NCBI RefSeq assembly: GCF_000719095.1
Contig: NZ_JOEH01000009.1
Coordinates: 1 to 64,000 of the forward strand
Direction of reading: 5' to 3'
Length of the DNA: 64,000 nucleotides
Source: Streptacidiphilus jeojiense
GTDB taxonomy: Bacteria > Actinomycetota > Actinomycetes > Streptomycetales > Streptomycetaceae
Position numbers and translations under genes: made by a program. The notes under the pieces were generated by a model. That model was not told where the DNA came from, did not search any database, and worked only from the letters and a program-made list of their open reading frames with translations. Below are positions 18,287 to 27,019 of this stretch, in pieces; positions within the stretch are counted from its first letter, which is position 1; every line of letters begins with the position of its first letter.

Positions 18287-19405
18287 TTGACCACCGAAGC
18301 CGCCGAGCCGGCAACCCCTGAACCAGAGGCTGTTCCCGAAGCGGCAACTGACGCACCCTCTGATGCTGTACCAGTAGCTGAGACTGAGCCGGAGCCCGAG
18401 GCCGGGCCCGAGCCCGAGCCCGAAGCCGAGGCCGTGCCGAAGGCAGAGCCCGAGCCGGCGCCCGAAGCCGAAGCCCAGGCCGAGCCCGAGCCCGAGCCCG
18501 AGCTGGCGCCCGAAGCCGAGGCTCAGGCCGAACCGGAGCCGAAGCCCGAAGCCAAGACCGTGTCCGAAGCTGAGCCCGCTGCCGGTGCCGCAACTGCGCC
18601 CGCAGCTGCTGCCGACGCCGTGGCGGAGCCGGCTCCCACCGTCGCGCCCGAAGCCGTCGCGCCTCAGGCGGTGGCGCCCCCCGCAGCCCGGAAGCCCCGA
18701 CGCCGTGGGAAGACGGCGCTGATCATGGCGGTCGCCGTGGTCCTCGGAGTCCTGGGCGGCGCCGGCGTCGGCTACGCCGTGCAGCAGCACCGTGCCCCGA
18801 CCCCGTTGCCCCCGCTCTCCGTCGCCCAGCCGTCCTACCCGGCCGCCCACTCCACCGCCGCAGCACTCACCGCGGCGCAGGACGACCTGGTCAGGACCGA
18901 CGGCGACCTCACCAAGCTCCTGATTCCGGTCCCCAAGGGCGCCAAGAAGAACGCCGACGAGTCCGGCGACAACGGCTGGTTGGCCCTCGACAGTCTGGCG
19001 GAGACCTACACCAAGCCCGGTGTGGAGTTCACCTGGCAACTCGACCACGGCTTCCGCAGGGCTGCCGTGGTGGCCTGGGACCAGGGCGGTGTCAACTACC
19101 AGGTCAACCTGATCCAGTTCCAGCACACCGCCGAGGCGTCCACCGCACAGTTCCTCGTCGACCAGTCCGACTACCTGTTGACCGATGCCGGTGGGGCGAA
19201 GTACCGGACCGCCGTCCCGGGAACCGTCAACGGCGCCGTGTTCGCCGGCCACAAGCAGTTGCACGACGACGGCGGCACGTACTACCGGGGCGGGGGTCTC
19301 GCCGTCCACGGCGACATCGTCGTCGCCGTGTGGGTCGACTCCTCGCACCCGATCGACGGGAAGGCCCTGATGGCCGTCGTCCAGGACCAGTTGGAGCGAC
19401 TGTGA
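18287..19405 (+). CDS. single-pass membrane protein with Glu-Pro-rich tail (cluster member 2)
   Basis: Protein of 372 aa. The TTG start is supported by GGAGG 8 nt upstream. Residues 1-135 form a long acidic cytoplasmic tail built from (P/A)-E-(P/A)-E dipeptide repeats. Then come a basic cluster (RKPRRRGK), one TM helix (about 143-164) and an extracellular domain with DLTKLLIPVP (about 207), VNYQVNLIQF and a terminal VVQDQLERL. The order of motifs matches the neighbouring paralogues although identity outside motifs looks low. The stop overlaps the next start (GTGA), showing translational coupling. Function unknown. Confidence 0.78.
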   Translation: MTTEAAEPATPEPEAVPEAATDAPSDAVPVAETEPEPEAGPEPEPEAEAVPKAEPEPAPEAEAQAEPEPEPELAPEAEAQAEPEPKPEAKTVSEAEPAAGAATAPAAAADAVAEPAPTVAPEAVAPQAVAPPAARKPRRRGKTALIMAVAVVLGVLGGAGVGYAVQQHRAPTPLPPLSVAQPSYPAAHSTAAALTAAQDDLVRTDGDLTKLLIPVPKGAKKNADESGDNGWLALDSLAETYTKPGVEFTWQLDHGFRRAAVVAWDQGGVNYQVNLIQFQHTAEASTAQFLVDQSDYLLTDAGGAKYRTAVPGTVNGAVFAGHKQLHDDGGTYYRGGGLAVHGDIVVAVWVDSSHPIDGKALMAVVQDQLERL

Positions 19406-20259
19406 CCACCGAACTGCCCACCCCCGGGCTGCCGCAACCCGAACCGCAACCCGAACCGCAGCCGGCCGAAACATTCGGGACCGAACCACCCGCTGCCGAG
19501 CCGGCCGCAGGCCAGGACCCGGTGCGCCGTCCCGGCAGGCGCCGGGCGCTCGTGCTGGGCACCCTGCTGGTCCTGTCGGCCGTCGCGGTCGGCGGCGGTG
19601 TCGGCTTCGGCATCCTCCAGGCCGACAAGAAGCCGGACAAGCCCGTCGCGGCCGCCGGCGCGTCGCCCGCACCCTCGGCGTCGCCCTCCTACGGCGCCCA
19701 CGCCGACGGCGACCACTTCGGTGCGCTGAGCGATCTGCTGCTGCCGCTGCCCGTCGGGTACAACCTCGGTCCGGACGACCCGGGAATCGGCAACGACACC
19801 ACCCTGACCACGGCGCAGTACCGGGCGATCTTCGACGAGGACATCGCGTCCCTGTCCGACAGCGACCGGAAGAAGCTCGACGGCGGCTTCAACGCGAGCT
19901 TCGTCAAGGGCGACGCGGTACGCACCTACCAGTCGACGGGCAACATGGTCATCGAGGTGGAGCTGCGCCAGGAGAACCAGCAGGCCGCCTCCTACGGTGC
20001 TGCCTGGCTGAAGGAACTGGCCGACAGCACGCAGGCGTTCCGGGCGGGCCCTGCGGTGCCGGGCTTCCCCAAGGTGCACTGCTACCTTCCCCCGCTGGCC
20101 AGCGGCGACAAGCTCGACTACATGGACTGTGACGCCTCGGTGGGCGACATCTATGTCCGCCTGTCCGCCTACGGAGTCGCGCCGCTGGACTCCACCTCTG
20201 CCACGGATCTGCTCCGGCAGCAGCTCGAACGACTTGCGATCCCGGGAGCCCAGATATGA
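19402..20259 (+). CDS. single-pass membrane protein (cluster member 3)
   Basis: Protein of 285 aa starting at GTG within the stop of the previous gene (4-nt overlap). The cytoplasmic tail has QPEPQPEPQP repeats. The basic RRPGRRRA precedes one TM helix (about 47-70). The extracellular domain carries ALSDLLLPLP (about 109), MVIEVELRQ, two Cys (VHCYLPP and MDCDAS) that may form a disulfide, and the terminal LLRQQLERL. Same architecture as its neighbours. It overlaps the next gene by ATGA. Function unknown. Confidence 0.78.
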   Translation: MTTELPTPGLPQPEPQPEPQPAETFGTEPPAAEPAAGQDPVRRPGRRRALVLGTLLVLSAVAVGGGVGFGILQADKKPDKPVAAAGASPAPSASPSYGAHADGDHFGALSDLLLPLPVGYNLGPDDPGIGNDTTLTTAQYRAIFDEDIASLSDSDRKKLDGGFNASFVKGDAVRTYQSTGNMVIEVELRQENQQAASYGAAWLKELADSTQAFRAGPAVPGFPKVHCYLPPLASGDKLDYMDCDASVGDIYVRLSAYGVAPLDSTSATDLLRQQLERLAIPGAQI

Positions 20260-21152
20260 GCGAGCTGACGGAACCCACGCCGGCGCCCACGCCCACGCCC
20301 GCACCCGCACCCGCATCCACACCCGTACCCGTCCCCGCCCCACCGCAGTTCGACCCCAGCACCGTCTGGGCGGTGCCACCGCTGCTGTCCCCGGCTCCCC
20401 CGCGCAACCGCACCTGGCTGCGCACCGCGCTGCGCTGGACCACCGCCGTGGTGGTCTGCGCGGCCGTCGGCACCGGTGCCGCCTTCGCGGTGGCCGCCCC
20501 GCGCCGCACCGACATCCCCGGGCTGAAGACCCCGACCGACGGACGCTATGCCTTCCCCGCGCTGACGCTGCCCGCGCTCCCCTCCGGGGCGGTCGGTCCG
20601 GCCGAGCAGAAGACCTCCTCCGGAGTCGAGGAGACGCATGCGGCCGACCTCCGGCAGCTGCTGCTCCCGATGCCGGTGGGCGGACAGGCCGACGCGTCCT
20701 ACCCGGGCCGTTCCGGCTGGTACTCCACGACCGCCTTCGCCCAGAAGTTCGTGGACGCGTCCGGCATGGCGAAGCACCTCCAGGACGACGGCGTCCGCCA
20801 CATCGCCGCGACGGCCTGGACCGGCCCCGACGGCACCCGGACCGAGATCTACCTGCTGCAGTTCCGTTCCTCCTCCAGCGCCGGCGATCTCAACAGCCTG
20901 ACCTGCGACACCTCACCGGCGGCGGCGCCGGACGCGCTGGTGGATCCGGAGTTCTCCGCACCGGACATCCCCACCGGCATCTTCCTCTCCGGTCGGGCCG
21001 GGGACGCTCAGGGCGGACATCCGGCCGCCCGGGTCACCTGCTTCGACCACGGGGAGGTCGCGGCCGTGGTGATGATGACCAACCCGTCGAAGGTCAACCC
21101 GGTCGTCGCCCAGCAGGTGGCCACGCTCCAGAGCGAGCTGCTGCTCGGCTGA
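20256..21152 (+). CDS. single-pass membrane protein (cluster member 4)
   Basis: Protein of 298 aa starting at ATG overlapping the previous stop. The cytoplasmic tail is a run of Pro-Ala/Pro-Thr/Pro-Val dipeptides, followed by one TM helix (about 58-78). The extracellular domain has DLRQLLLPMP (about 130), TEIYLLQFR, two Cys (LTCDT, VTCFD) and a terminal QVATLQSELLLG. It is the last gene of the coupled cluster, followed by a perfect palindromic hairpin, so it probably ends the operon. No known family recognised. Confidence 0.78.
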   Translation: MSELTEPTPAPTPTPAPAPASTPVPVPAPPQFDPSTVWAVPPLLSPAPPRNRTWLRTALRWTTAVVVCAAVGTGAAFAVAAPRRTDIPGLKTPTDGRYAFPALTLPALPSGAVGPAEQKTSSGVEETHAADLRQLLLPMPVGGQADASYPGRSGWYSTTAFAQKFVDASGMAKHLQDDGVRHIAATAWTGPDGTRTEIYLLQFRSSSSAGDLNSLTCDTSPAAAPDALVDPEFSAPDIPTGIFLSGRAGDAQGGHPAARVTCFDHGEVAAVVMMTNPSKVNPVVAQQVATLQSELLLG

Positions 21153-21177
21153 CCGCAGCCGTCGCGGGTGGGTCCCG

Positions 21178-21203
21178 GGGTGCGTCCCCTAGGGGACGCA
21201 CCC
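21178..21203 (+). terminator. perfect palindromic hairpin ending the four-gene cluster
   Basis: A 26-bp perfect palindrome centred on CCCCTAGGGG lies 26 nt after the last stop and before the ABC genes. Likely an intrinsic (T-less) terminator, though a perfect palindrome could also be a protein-binding site for the ABC operon. Confidence 0.6.
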
Positions 21204-21285
21204 GCACCGGTACGCCGGAAGAGTGGGGCAAGCCGCTGCCTCCGGACTGATGCGGTGCGGATCGCCGCCCCGATACGGTCCTCCT

Positions 21286-22236
21286 GTGTCTGTCATCATC
21301 ACGGACAACCTCACCAAGAGGTTCCCCCGGGTCACCGCGCTGGATCGACTGACCGTCGATGTGCAGCCCGGAGTGGTCGGCCTGGTCGGAGCGAACGGCG
21401 CAGGCAAGTCCACACTCATCAAGATCCTGCTGGGGCTCGCCCCGGCCACCGAGGGCACGGCCCGGGTACTCGGGCTGGATGTCGCCACCGAGGGCGGTGC
21501 CATCCGGGAACGGGTCGGCTACATGCCCGAGCACGACTGCCTGCCACCGGACGTCTCGGCCACCGAGTTCGTCGTCCACATGGCGCGGATGTCCGGCCTG
21601 CCGGCCTCCGCCGCCCGTGAGCGGACCGCGGACACGCTGCGCCACGTCGGCCTCTACGAGGAGCGCTACCGCCCGATCGGCGGCTACTCCACCGGCATGA
21701 AGCAGCGGGTGAAGCTGGCCCAGGCGCTGGTGCACGACCCGCAGCTGGTGCTGCTGGACGAGCCCACCAACGGCCTCGACCCGGTCGGCCGGGACGACAT
21801 GCTGGGCCTGATCCGGCGCGTCCACGCCGAGTTCGGGATCTCCGTGCTGGTCACCTCGCACCTGCTCGGAGAGCTGGAGCGGACCTGCGACCACGTGGTC
21901 GTCATCGACGGGGGCCGGCTGCTGCGCTCCTCCTCGACCGCCGACTTCACCCAGGTGACCCAGCTGCTCGCGGTCGAGGTGACGGACAAGCAGTCCGACC
22001 CGACCCTGGACACCGACAAGGCCCTGCTGGAGGCGCTCGCCGCAGCCGGGCTGACGGCCAAGGCCGACGGCGGCCGGGTGCTGCTGGTCGAGATCAAGGG
22101 CGAGGAGACCTACGACCTGGTCCGCGACGCCGTGGCCGACCTGGGCGTGGGCCTGGTGCGGATGGAACAGCGCCGGCACCACATCTCCGAGGTCTTCAGC
22201 TACGACCAGGCCGAGGAGGAGACCGCGCATGTCTGA
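21286..22236 (+). CDS. ABC transporter ATP-binding protein (first pair)
   Basis: ATPase of 316 aa for an ABC-2-type exporter. Walker A GANGAGKSTLIK, a Q-loop near GYMPEHDCLP, signature-region SYSTGMKQRVKLAQAL-like sequence (YSTGMKQR), Walker B LVLLDEPTNGLDP and the switch His in TSHLLGELE are all present. The C-terminal extension is typical of NatA/DrrA-type subunits. The GTG start (VSVIITDNLTKRF) was preferred to an upstream ATG on family alignment. It overlaps the permease gene by 8 nt. Confidence 0.9.
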   Translation: MSVIITDNLTKRFPRVTALDRLTVDVQPGVVGLVGANGAGKSTLIKILLGLAPATEGTARVLGLDVATEGGAIRERVGYMPEHDCLPPDVSATEFVVHMARMSGLPASAARERTADTLRHVGLYEERYRPIGGYSTGMKQRVKLAQALVHDPQLVLLDEPTNGLDPVGRDDMLGLIRRVHAEFGISVLVTSHLLGELERTCDHVVVIDGGRLLRSSSTADFTQVTQLLAVEVTDKQSDPTLDTDKALLEALAAAGLTAKADGGRVLLVEIKGEETYDLVRDAVADLGVGLVRMEQRRHHISEVFSYDQAEEETAHV

Positions 22237-23137
22237 GGCAACCACCCCGGCGCTGCCCGAACCACGGGCGGACGTCATCCATGACATCGGCTACCGCCAC
22301 TACGACGGACCCCGCCTCGGCCGCTCCTACGCGACCCGCTCGCTCTTCACCCTGAGCCTGCGCGGCAGCTTCGGCCTCGGACGGTCCGTCAAGTCCAAGA
22401 TCCTGCCGATGGCGCTGCTCGCGGTGATCTGCCTGCCCGCGCTGATCATCGTCGCGGTCAGCGTCTACACCAAGCTGTCGAAGTACCCCGAGACGGCCAG
22501 CTATCCGCACTACCTCTCGATCATGCAGTTCGTCATCGCGGTGTTCGTCGCGGCCCAGGCGCCGGTGGCGCTCTCCCGGGACCTGCGCTTCATGACCCTG
22601 CCGCTGTACTTCTCCCGCCCGCTGACCTCGCGGGACTACGTCCAGGCGAAGTTCGGCGCGATGGCCTCGGCCATCTTCGTGCTGACCGGCCTGCCGATGC
22701 TGATCATGTGGATCGGCTCGATGCTGGCCTCGATGGACTTCGGCTACAACCTGGAGCACTTCGCCTACGGGCTGGTCGCCGCAGCCTTCTACTCCCTGCT
22801 CTACGCCGGGATCGGACTGGTGATCTCCTCGGTGACGCCCCGTCGCGGCTTCGGGGTGGCCGCCATCATCGCGGTGCTGCTGATCTCCGAGGCGATCGCC
22901 GGGATCATCTACGCGGTGCTGCATGTGCACGGCCATGCGTCCGGGGCCGGCTGGGCACTGGTGATCAGCCCCAGCAGTCTGGTCGCCACGACCGTCGACT
23001 GGCTCTTCGGGCTCAGCAGCAGGGGCGACGGCCCGCACGTCCCCTCGGACCTCGGCGGCTTCGTCTTCCTCGCCGAGATCCTGGTCATCGCCGCCGCCTC
23101 GTTCTGGCTGCTGGTCCGTCGCTACCGGAAGATCTGA
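22229..23137 (+). CDS. ABC-2-type permease (first pair)
   Basis: Integral membrane protein of 302 aa with about six hydrophobic segments, partner of the upstream ATPase. An N-terminal cytoplasmic part (IHDIGYRHYDGPRLGR) is characteristic of a streptomycete ABC permease family. The start codon lies within the upstream gene. Ten nt later the second ATPase begins, so all four ABC genes form one operon. Substrate unknown. Confidence 0.87.
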   Translation: MSEATTPALPEPRADVIHDIGYRHYDGPRLGRSYATRSLFTLSLRGSFGLGRSVKSKILPMALLAVICLPALIIVAVSVYTKLSKYPETASYPHYLSIMQFVIAVFVAAQAPVALSRDLRFMTLPLYFSRPLTSRDYVQAKFGAMASAIFVLTGLPMLIMWIGSMLASMDFGYNLEHFAYGLVAAAFYSLLYAGIGLVISSVTPRRGFGVAAIIAVLLISEAIAGIIYAVLHVHGHASGAGWALVISPSSLVATTVDWLFGLSSRGDGPHVPSDLGGFVFLAEILVIAAASFWLLVRRYRKI

Positions 23138-23146
23138 GAGGCCGCC

Positions 23147-24070
23147 ATGACCACCATCAGCATCGACCAGGTCTCCCGCTGGTTCGGCAACGTCGTCGCG
23201 GTCAACGACGTCAGCATGACCATCGGACCCGGGGTCACCGGCCTGCTCGGCCCCAACGGCGCGGGCAAGTCCACCCTGATCCACATGATGAGCGGCTTCC
23301 TGCCGCCCTCCTCCGGATCGGTCACCCTCGACGGCGTCCAGGTGTGGAAGAACCAGCAGGCCTACCGGCAGATCGGACTGGTCCCCGAGCGGGAGGCCAT
23401 GTACGACTTCCTGACCGGCCAGGAGTTCGTGCTCGCCAACGCCGAGCTGCACGGTCTGCCCGACCCCGGCGCGGCGGCCCAACGCGCCCTGGCCACCGTC
23501 GAGATGGAGTACGCGCAGGACCGCAAGGTCACCACCTACTCCAAGGGCATGCGGCAGCGCGTCAAGATGGCGTCCGCGCTGGTCCACGAGCCTGACGTGC
23601 TGCTGCTCGACGAGCCCTTCAACGGCATGGACCCGCGCCAGCGGATGCACCTGATGGAGCTGCTGCGGCGCTTCGGGGCCGACGGCCGCACGGTGCTCTT
23701 CTCCTCCCACATCCTGGAGGAGGTCGAGCAGCTGGCCCGCCACATCGAGGTCGTCGTCGCCGGACGGCACGCCGCCTCCGGCGACTTCCGCAAGATCCGC
23801 CGGCTGATGACCGACCGTCCGCACCGCTACCTGGTGCGCTCCAGCGACGACCGCAAGCTCGCGGCGGCGCTGATCGCGGACCCGTCCACGGCCGGCATCG
23901 AACTGGACTGGACCGAGAAGGCGCTGCGGATCCAGGCCATCGACTTCTACCGCTTCACGGAGCTGGTGCCCCGGGTCGCCAAGGAGGCAGGCATCCGCCT
24001 GCACACCGTCTCCCCAGCCGACGAGTCCCTGGAGAGCGTCTTCTCCTACCTCGTCACCTCCGCCCGATGA
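23147..24070 (+). CDS. ABC transporter ATP-binding protein (second pair)
   Basis: ATPase of 307 aa. Walker A GPNGAGKSTLIHMM, Walker B VLLLDEPFNGMDP, the YSKGMRQRVKMA signature region and the switch His (SSHILEEVE) are intact. It differs from the first ATPase mainly in the C-terminal domain, so the two are paralogues rather than a recent duplication. It sits between the two permease genes in a four-gene operon. Confidence 0.9.
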   Translation: MTTISIDQVSRWFGNVVAVNDVSMTIGPGVTGLLGPNGAGKSTLIHMMSGFLPPSSGSVTLDGVQVWKNQQAYRQIGLVPEREAMYDFLTGQEFVLANAELHGLPDPGAAAQRALATVEMEYAQDRKVTTYSKGMRQRVKMASALVHEPDVLLLDEPFNGMDPRQRMHLMELLRRFGADGRTVLFSSHILEEVEQLARHIEVVVAGRHAASGDFRKIRRLMTDRPHRYLVRSSDDRKLAAALIADPSTAGIELDWTEKALRIQAIDFYRFTELVPRVAKEAGIRLHTVSPADESLESVFSYLVTSAR

Positions 24071-24095
24071 AGCCCGACAAGAAGGTGACCCGCCC

Positions 24096-24812
24096 GTGAA
24101 CATCACCGTCGCCCGGCTGACCGTACGCGGCCTGCTAGGCCGCCGCCGCGGCCTGCTGCTGCTCGCGGTGCCCGCGCTGCTGCTGATCCTGTCGGTGGTG
24201 ATCCGGGCCGCCGCCGGCCAGGACGAGTCCACCACCGTCAACATCCTGGGCACCCTGGCCCTGGGCACCCTGGTCCCGCTGCTCGGCCTGATCGCCGGGA
24301 CCGGGGCGATCGGCCCGGAGATCGACGACGGCTCGATCATCTACCTGCTGGCCAAGCCGCTGCCCCGCTGGAAGATCATCACCACCAAGCTGGCGGTGGC
24401 CATCGGCTGCACCGTGGTCTTCGCGGCGGTCCCGACCTACATCGCCGGGGTCATCCTCTTCGGCAACTTCGAGAACCTGGCGCTGGCCTACGGCGTCGGA
24501 GCGCTCATCGCCGGGGTCGCCTACAGCTCCATCTTCCTGCTCTTCGGCGTGATCACGCGGCACGCGGTGGTGGTCGGCCTGATGTACTCGCTGCTCTGGG
24601 AGAGCATCGTCGGCAACTTCGTCTCCGGGGCGAAGACACTGAGCGTCCAGCAGTGGGCCCTCTCGGTGGCCCGCAAGATCGCCGACCCGGGCGTGGTCAG
24701 CTCCTCGGTGCACCTGCCCACGGCGATTCCGCTGCTCATCGTGGTGACGCTCGGTGCAACTGCCTTTGCAGCCGTCCGATTGAGCAGGTTGACGCTGGCG
24801 TCGGAGGAATAG
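24096..24812 (+). CDS. ABC-2-type permease (second pair)
   Basis: Permease of 238 aa with about six TM segments, lacking the cytoplasmic N-terminus of the first permease. GPEIDDGSIIYLLAKPLPRW is the typical ABC-2 loop. Last gene of the operon; a nested hairpin repeat follows. The two ATPase/permease pairs probably make either one heteromeric exporter or two related ones. Confidence 0.87.
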   Translation: MNITVARLTVRGLLGRRRGLLLLAVPALLLILSVVIRAAAGQDESTTVNILGTLALGTLVPLLGLIAGTGAIGPEIDDGSIIYLLAKPLPRWKIITTKLAVAIGCTVVFAAVPTYIAGVILFGNFENLALAYGVGALIAGVAYSSIFLLFGVITRHAVVVGLMYSLLWESIVGNFVSGAKTLSVQQWALSVARKIADPGVVSSSVHLPTAIPLLIVVTLGATAFAAVRLSRLTLASEE

Positions 24813-24850
24813 GCTCTACCGCCGTTTCGCGCACGCAGTTGAACAAGCAG

Positions 24851-24932
24851 AGCCCCGCGCCCCTAAAAAGGACTTTGCAACGGACCGTCAGTTGCAATCA
24901 CCTCAGGGGCGCGGGGAACTGCGCGACAAGCC
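24851..24932. repeat. nested-hairpin intergenic repeat between convergent genes
   Basis: The left arm AGCCCCGCGCCCCT (24851-24864) pairs with the start of the right arm, AGGGGCGCGGGG, at 24905. The loop contains a second inverted repeat TTGCAAC / GTTGCAA. The right arm continues AACTGCGCGACAAGCC. It lies in the 122-bp gap between the stops of the ABC operon and the MFS gene, so a bidirectional terminator role is likely. Confidence 0.85.
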
Positions 24933-24934
24933 AG

Positions 24935-26185
24935 CTACGGCCTGAGCGTGTGAGCCCGTCCCGCACCCAACCCCGCCGTAAGCGCCACCCCGCAGCACCC
25001 CAGCAGCAGCACCAAGGGAAGAGTCCACCCCCCGGTCAGCTGATGAAGGGCCCCGAACCCCACAGGCCCGGCCGCCGCGATGAAGTACCCCACCATCTGC
25101 GACATCCCCGAGAGCTGCGAAGCCACCGCCGCACCCCCCGAGCGCAGCACGATCAGTGCCATCGCCAGGCCGAAACCGCCCCCCTGCGCGATACCGAGCA
25201 GCACCGCCCAGAGCCATGCGCCGCCCACCGGCGCCAGCACCAGGCCGAGGATGCCGCCGACGTTGCAGGACACCATCAGCGCCACCAGCACCCGCTGACT
25301 GTGCATCCGTCCGGCCAGCGTCGGCACGACGAACGCCCCGCCGACCTGGACCAGGTTGCAGAAGGCGAAGACCGCCCCGGCCGTGCCGCGGTCCATGCCC
25401 TGGTCGGTGAGGATCGTCGGCATCCAGGCGATCAGGGTGTAGGAGAGCAGCGACATCACGCCCATGTAGACGGCGAGCTGCCAGGCCAGCGGATGCCTCC
25501 ACAGCCCGGCCACCCGCTCCCCGACCGGCTGGGCCACCCGCCCGGCCGACCCCGCCGGACGGCGGACCTGCGGGAGCCACACCGCTGCGGCGAACAGCGC
25601 CAGCACCGACCAGGACGCCATCGACCCCTGCCAGCCGCCGAAGGCGTGTTCCATCGGGACGGACAGCGCCGCGGCCAGCGTCGCGCCGACGATCATCGAG
25701 GTCGTGTAGACGCCGGTCATGGTCGCCGCACGGTCCGGGAAGTCCCGCTTCACCAGGCCGGGCATGGTCACGTTGAGCAGCGCGATGGCCGCGCCGATGA
25801 CCACGCTGCCGGCGAACAGCGCCCAGGTGCCGGAGACCACCCGCAGCCCGATCCCCGCCGCGAGCAGCGCCAGCGCGCCGAGCACCACCCGTTCGGGGCC
25901 GAGGCGGCGCACCAGCCGGGGGACGAACGGCGCGGTGAGGCCCATCAGCAGCACCGGCAGGGTGGTCAGCAGCCCGCCCGCCGTCGCGGAGAGTCCGTAG
26001 CCGTTGCTGACATCGGTGAGCAGCGGCGACACCGCCGACAGCGCGGCGCGCATGTTCAGCGAGACCAGCAGGATCCCTACCAGCGCCGTCGCCGGGTGGA
26101 CGGCGATCCTGGCCGCCCGGGAGGGTACGGGGGTGTACGGCGTCCCTACGGAGGGGGTCGGGGCGTCGAGGGTGGTGCGCGGCAT
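24935..26185 (-). CDS. CynX/NimT-type MFS transporter
   Basis: Major facilitator of 416 aa with 12 predicted TM segments. The N-terminal signature VSLNMRAALSAVSPLL is that of the CynX/YycB (cyanate/nitroimidazole) subfamily, known for the conserved N-R pair in TM1. It starts 32 nt after the FadR-type regulator stop on the same strand, so it is probably co-transcribed with and controlled by it. Substrate not deducible. Confidence 0.9.
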   Translation of the reverse strand: MPRTTLDAPTPSVGTPYTPVPSRAARIAVHPATALVGILLVSLNMRAALSAVSPLLTDVSNGYGLSATAGGLLTTLPVLLMGLTAPFVPRLVRRLGPERVVLGALALLAAGIGLRVVSGTWALFAGSVVIGAAIALLNVTMPGLVKRDFPDRAATMTGVYTTSMIVGATLAAALSVPMEHAFGGWQGSMASWSVLALFAAAVWLPQVRRPAGSAGRVAQPVGERVAGLWRHPLAWQLAVYMGVMSLLSYTLIAWMPTILTDQGMDRGTAGAVFAFCNLVQVGGAFVVPTLAGRMHSQRVLVALMVSCNVGGILGLVLAPVGGAWLWAVLLGIAQGGGFGLAMALIVLRSGGAAVASQLSGMSQMVGYFIAAAGPVGFGALHQLTGGWTLPLVLLLGCCGVALTAGLGAGRAHTLRP

Positions 26186-26217
26186 GGCGTTCTTTCCGGA
26201 GTTGCAGGTGGGGTGGA

Positions 26218-26928
26218 TCAGTTGTCACCGAGCAGGCGGCCCACGGCCGCCGTCGGCTCGGCCAGCAGCAGTCGGCAGGCGGCCTCGGCCGCGTCCGGGT
26301 CGCCGGACTCGACCGCGTCGATCAGCGCGCGGTGCGAGGCCAGGTCGACCTCGGGCATGTCCTGGTCCCCGGAGGAGGAGCGCATGGACTCCCGGACCGA
26401 GGCGCTGAAGTAGCGGTAGACCTCGGTCAGCGCCGGGTTGTGCGCGGACTCGACCAGGGCGGTGTGGAACTCCAGGTCGTGCTCGACGGTGGCCTCGCGG
26501 CCGCCCCGCTCCGGTTCGTCGCGCAGGATGGTCTCCTCCGCGTCCAGCGCGGCCCGCATCCGGGCCAGGTCCTCCCGGGTGTGCCGGAGCGCGGCGAAAC
26601 GCGCGGCCTCGGTCTCCAGCGCGCCGCGGACCTCCAGCACGTCCCGCACCCCGGCCCGCTGCACCCCGTGCAGCACGGCGGCCGGGTCGCTGCTGCTGCG
26701 GACGAAGGTGCCCTCGCCCTGCCGCGACTGCAGCATCCCGGAGTGCACCAGCACCCGCACCGCCTCGCGCACGGTGTTGCGGCCGACCTGGAGCAGCGCG
26801 GCCAGCTCGTGCTCGGTCGGGATACGGTCGCCGACCTGCCAGGCGCCGCCGCTGATCTGGGCCCGGAGCTGTTCGATGGCGGAGTCGACCAGGGAGGTGC
26901 GGCCGGCGGCGTGCAGGTTGCTGCTCAT
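26218..26928 (-). CDS. FadR-subfamily GntR regulator
   Basis: Regulator of 236 aa. The N-terminal winged helix has GDRIPTEHELAALLQVGRNTVREAVRVL with the wing QGEGTFV. The all-helical FCD effector domain contains the metal-ligand pattern DLEFHTALVESAHNP and SHRALIDAVESGD. The start MSSNLHAAGR has GGAGGA about 10 nt upstream. Directly repeated TCCTACA sites lie just upstream. It likely regulates itself and the downstream MFS gene, possibly also the SDR gene. Confidence 0.9.
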   Translation of the reverse strand: MSSNLHAAGRTSLVDSAIEQLRAQISGGAWQVGDRIPTEHELAALLQVGRNTVREAVRVLVHSGMLQSRQGEGTFVRSSSDPAAVLHGVQRAGVRDVLEVRGALETEAARFAALRHTREDLARMRAALDAEETILRDEPERGGREATVEHDLEFHTALVESAHNPALTEVYRYFSASVRESMRSSSGDQDMPEVDLASHRALIDAVESGDPDAAEAACRLLLAEPTAAVGRLLGDN

Positions 26929-26949
26929 CGGTACGAGGTCCTCCGGTCG

Positions 26950-26979
26950 TCCTACATCCTCTTGCCCAGTCATCCTACA
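26950..26979 (-). promoter_or_regulatory. candidate FadR-family operator repeats
   Basis: Two copies of TCCTACA (26950-26956 and 26973-26979; TGTAGGA on the gene strand) are spaced 23 bp apart, in similar contexts containing ATCCT. They lie 22-51 bp upstream of the regulator start. Spacing of about two helical turns fits dimer binding on one face. Confidence 0.45.
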
Positions 26980-27019
26980 ACTGGAACTCGACCGGTCCGG
27001 CCACCGGGTGGGCCGACTC

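Noticed and set aside
22196..24340. Long minus-strand open frame under the ABC operon
   Set aside because: Composition (His/Gln/Gly/Arg runs) is that of a shadow frame; the four plus-strand ABC genes are unmistakable.
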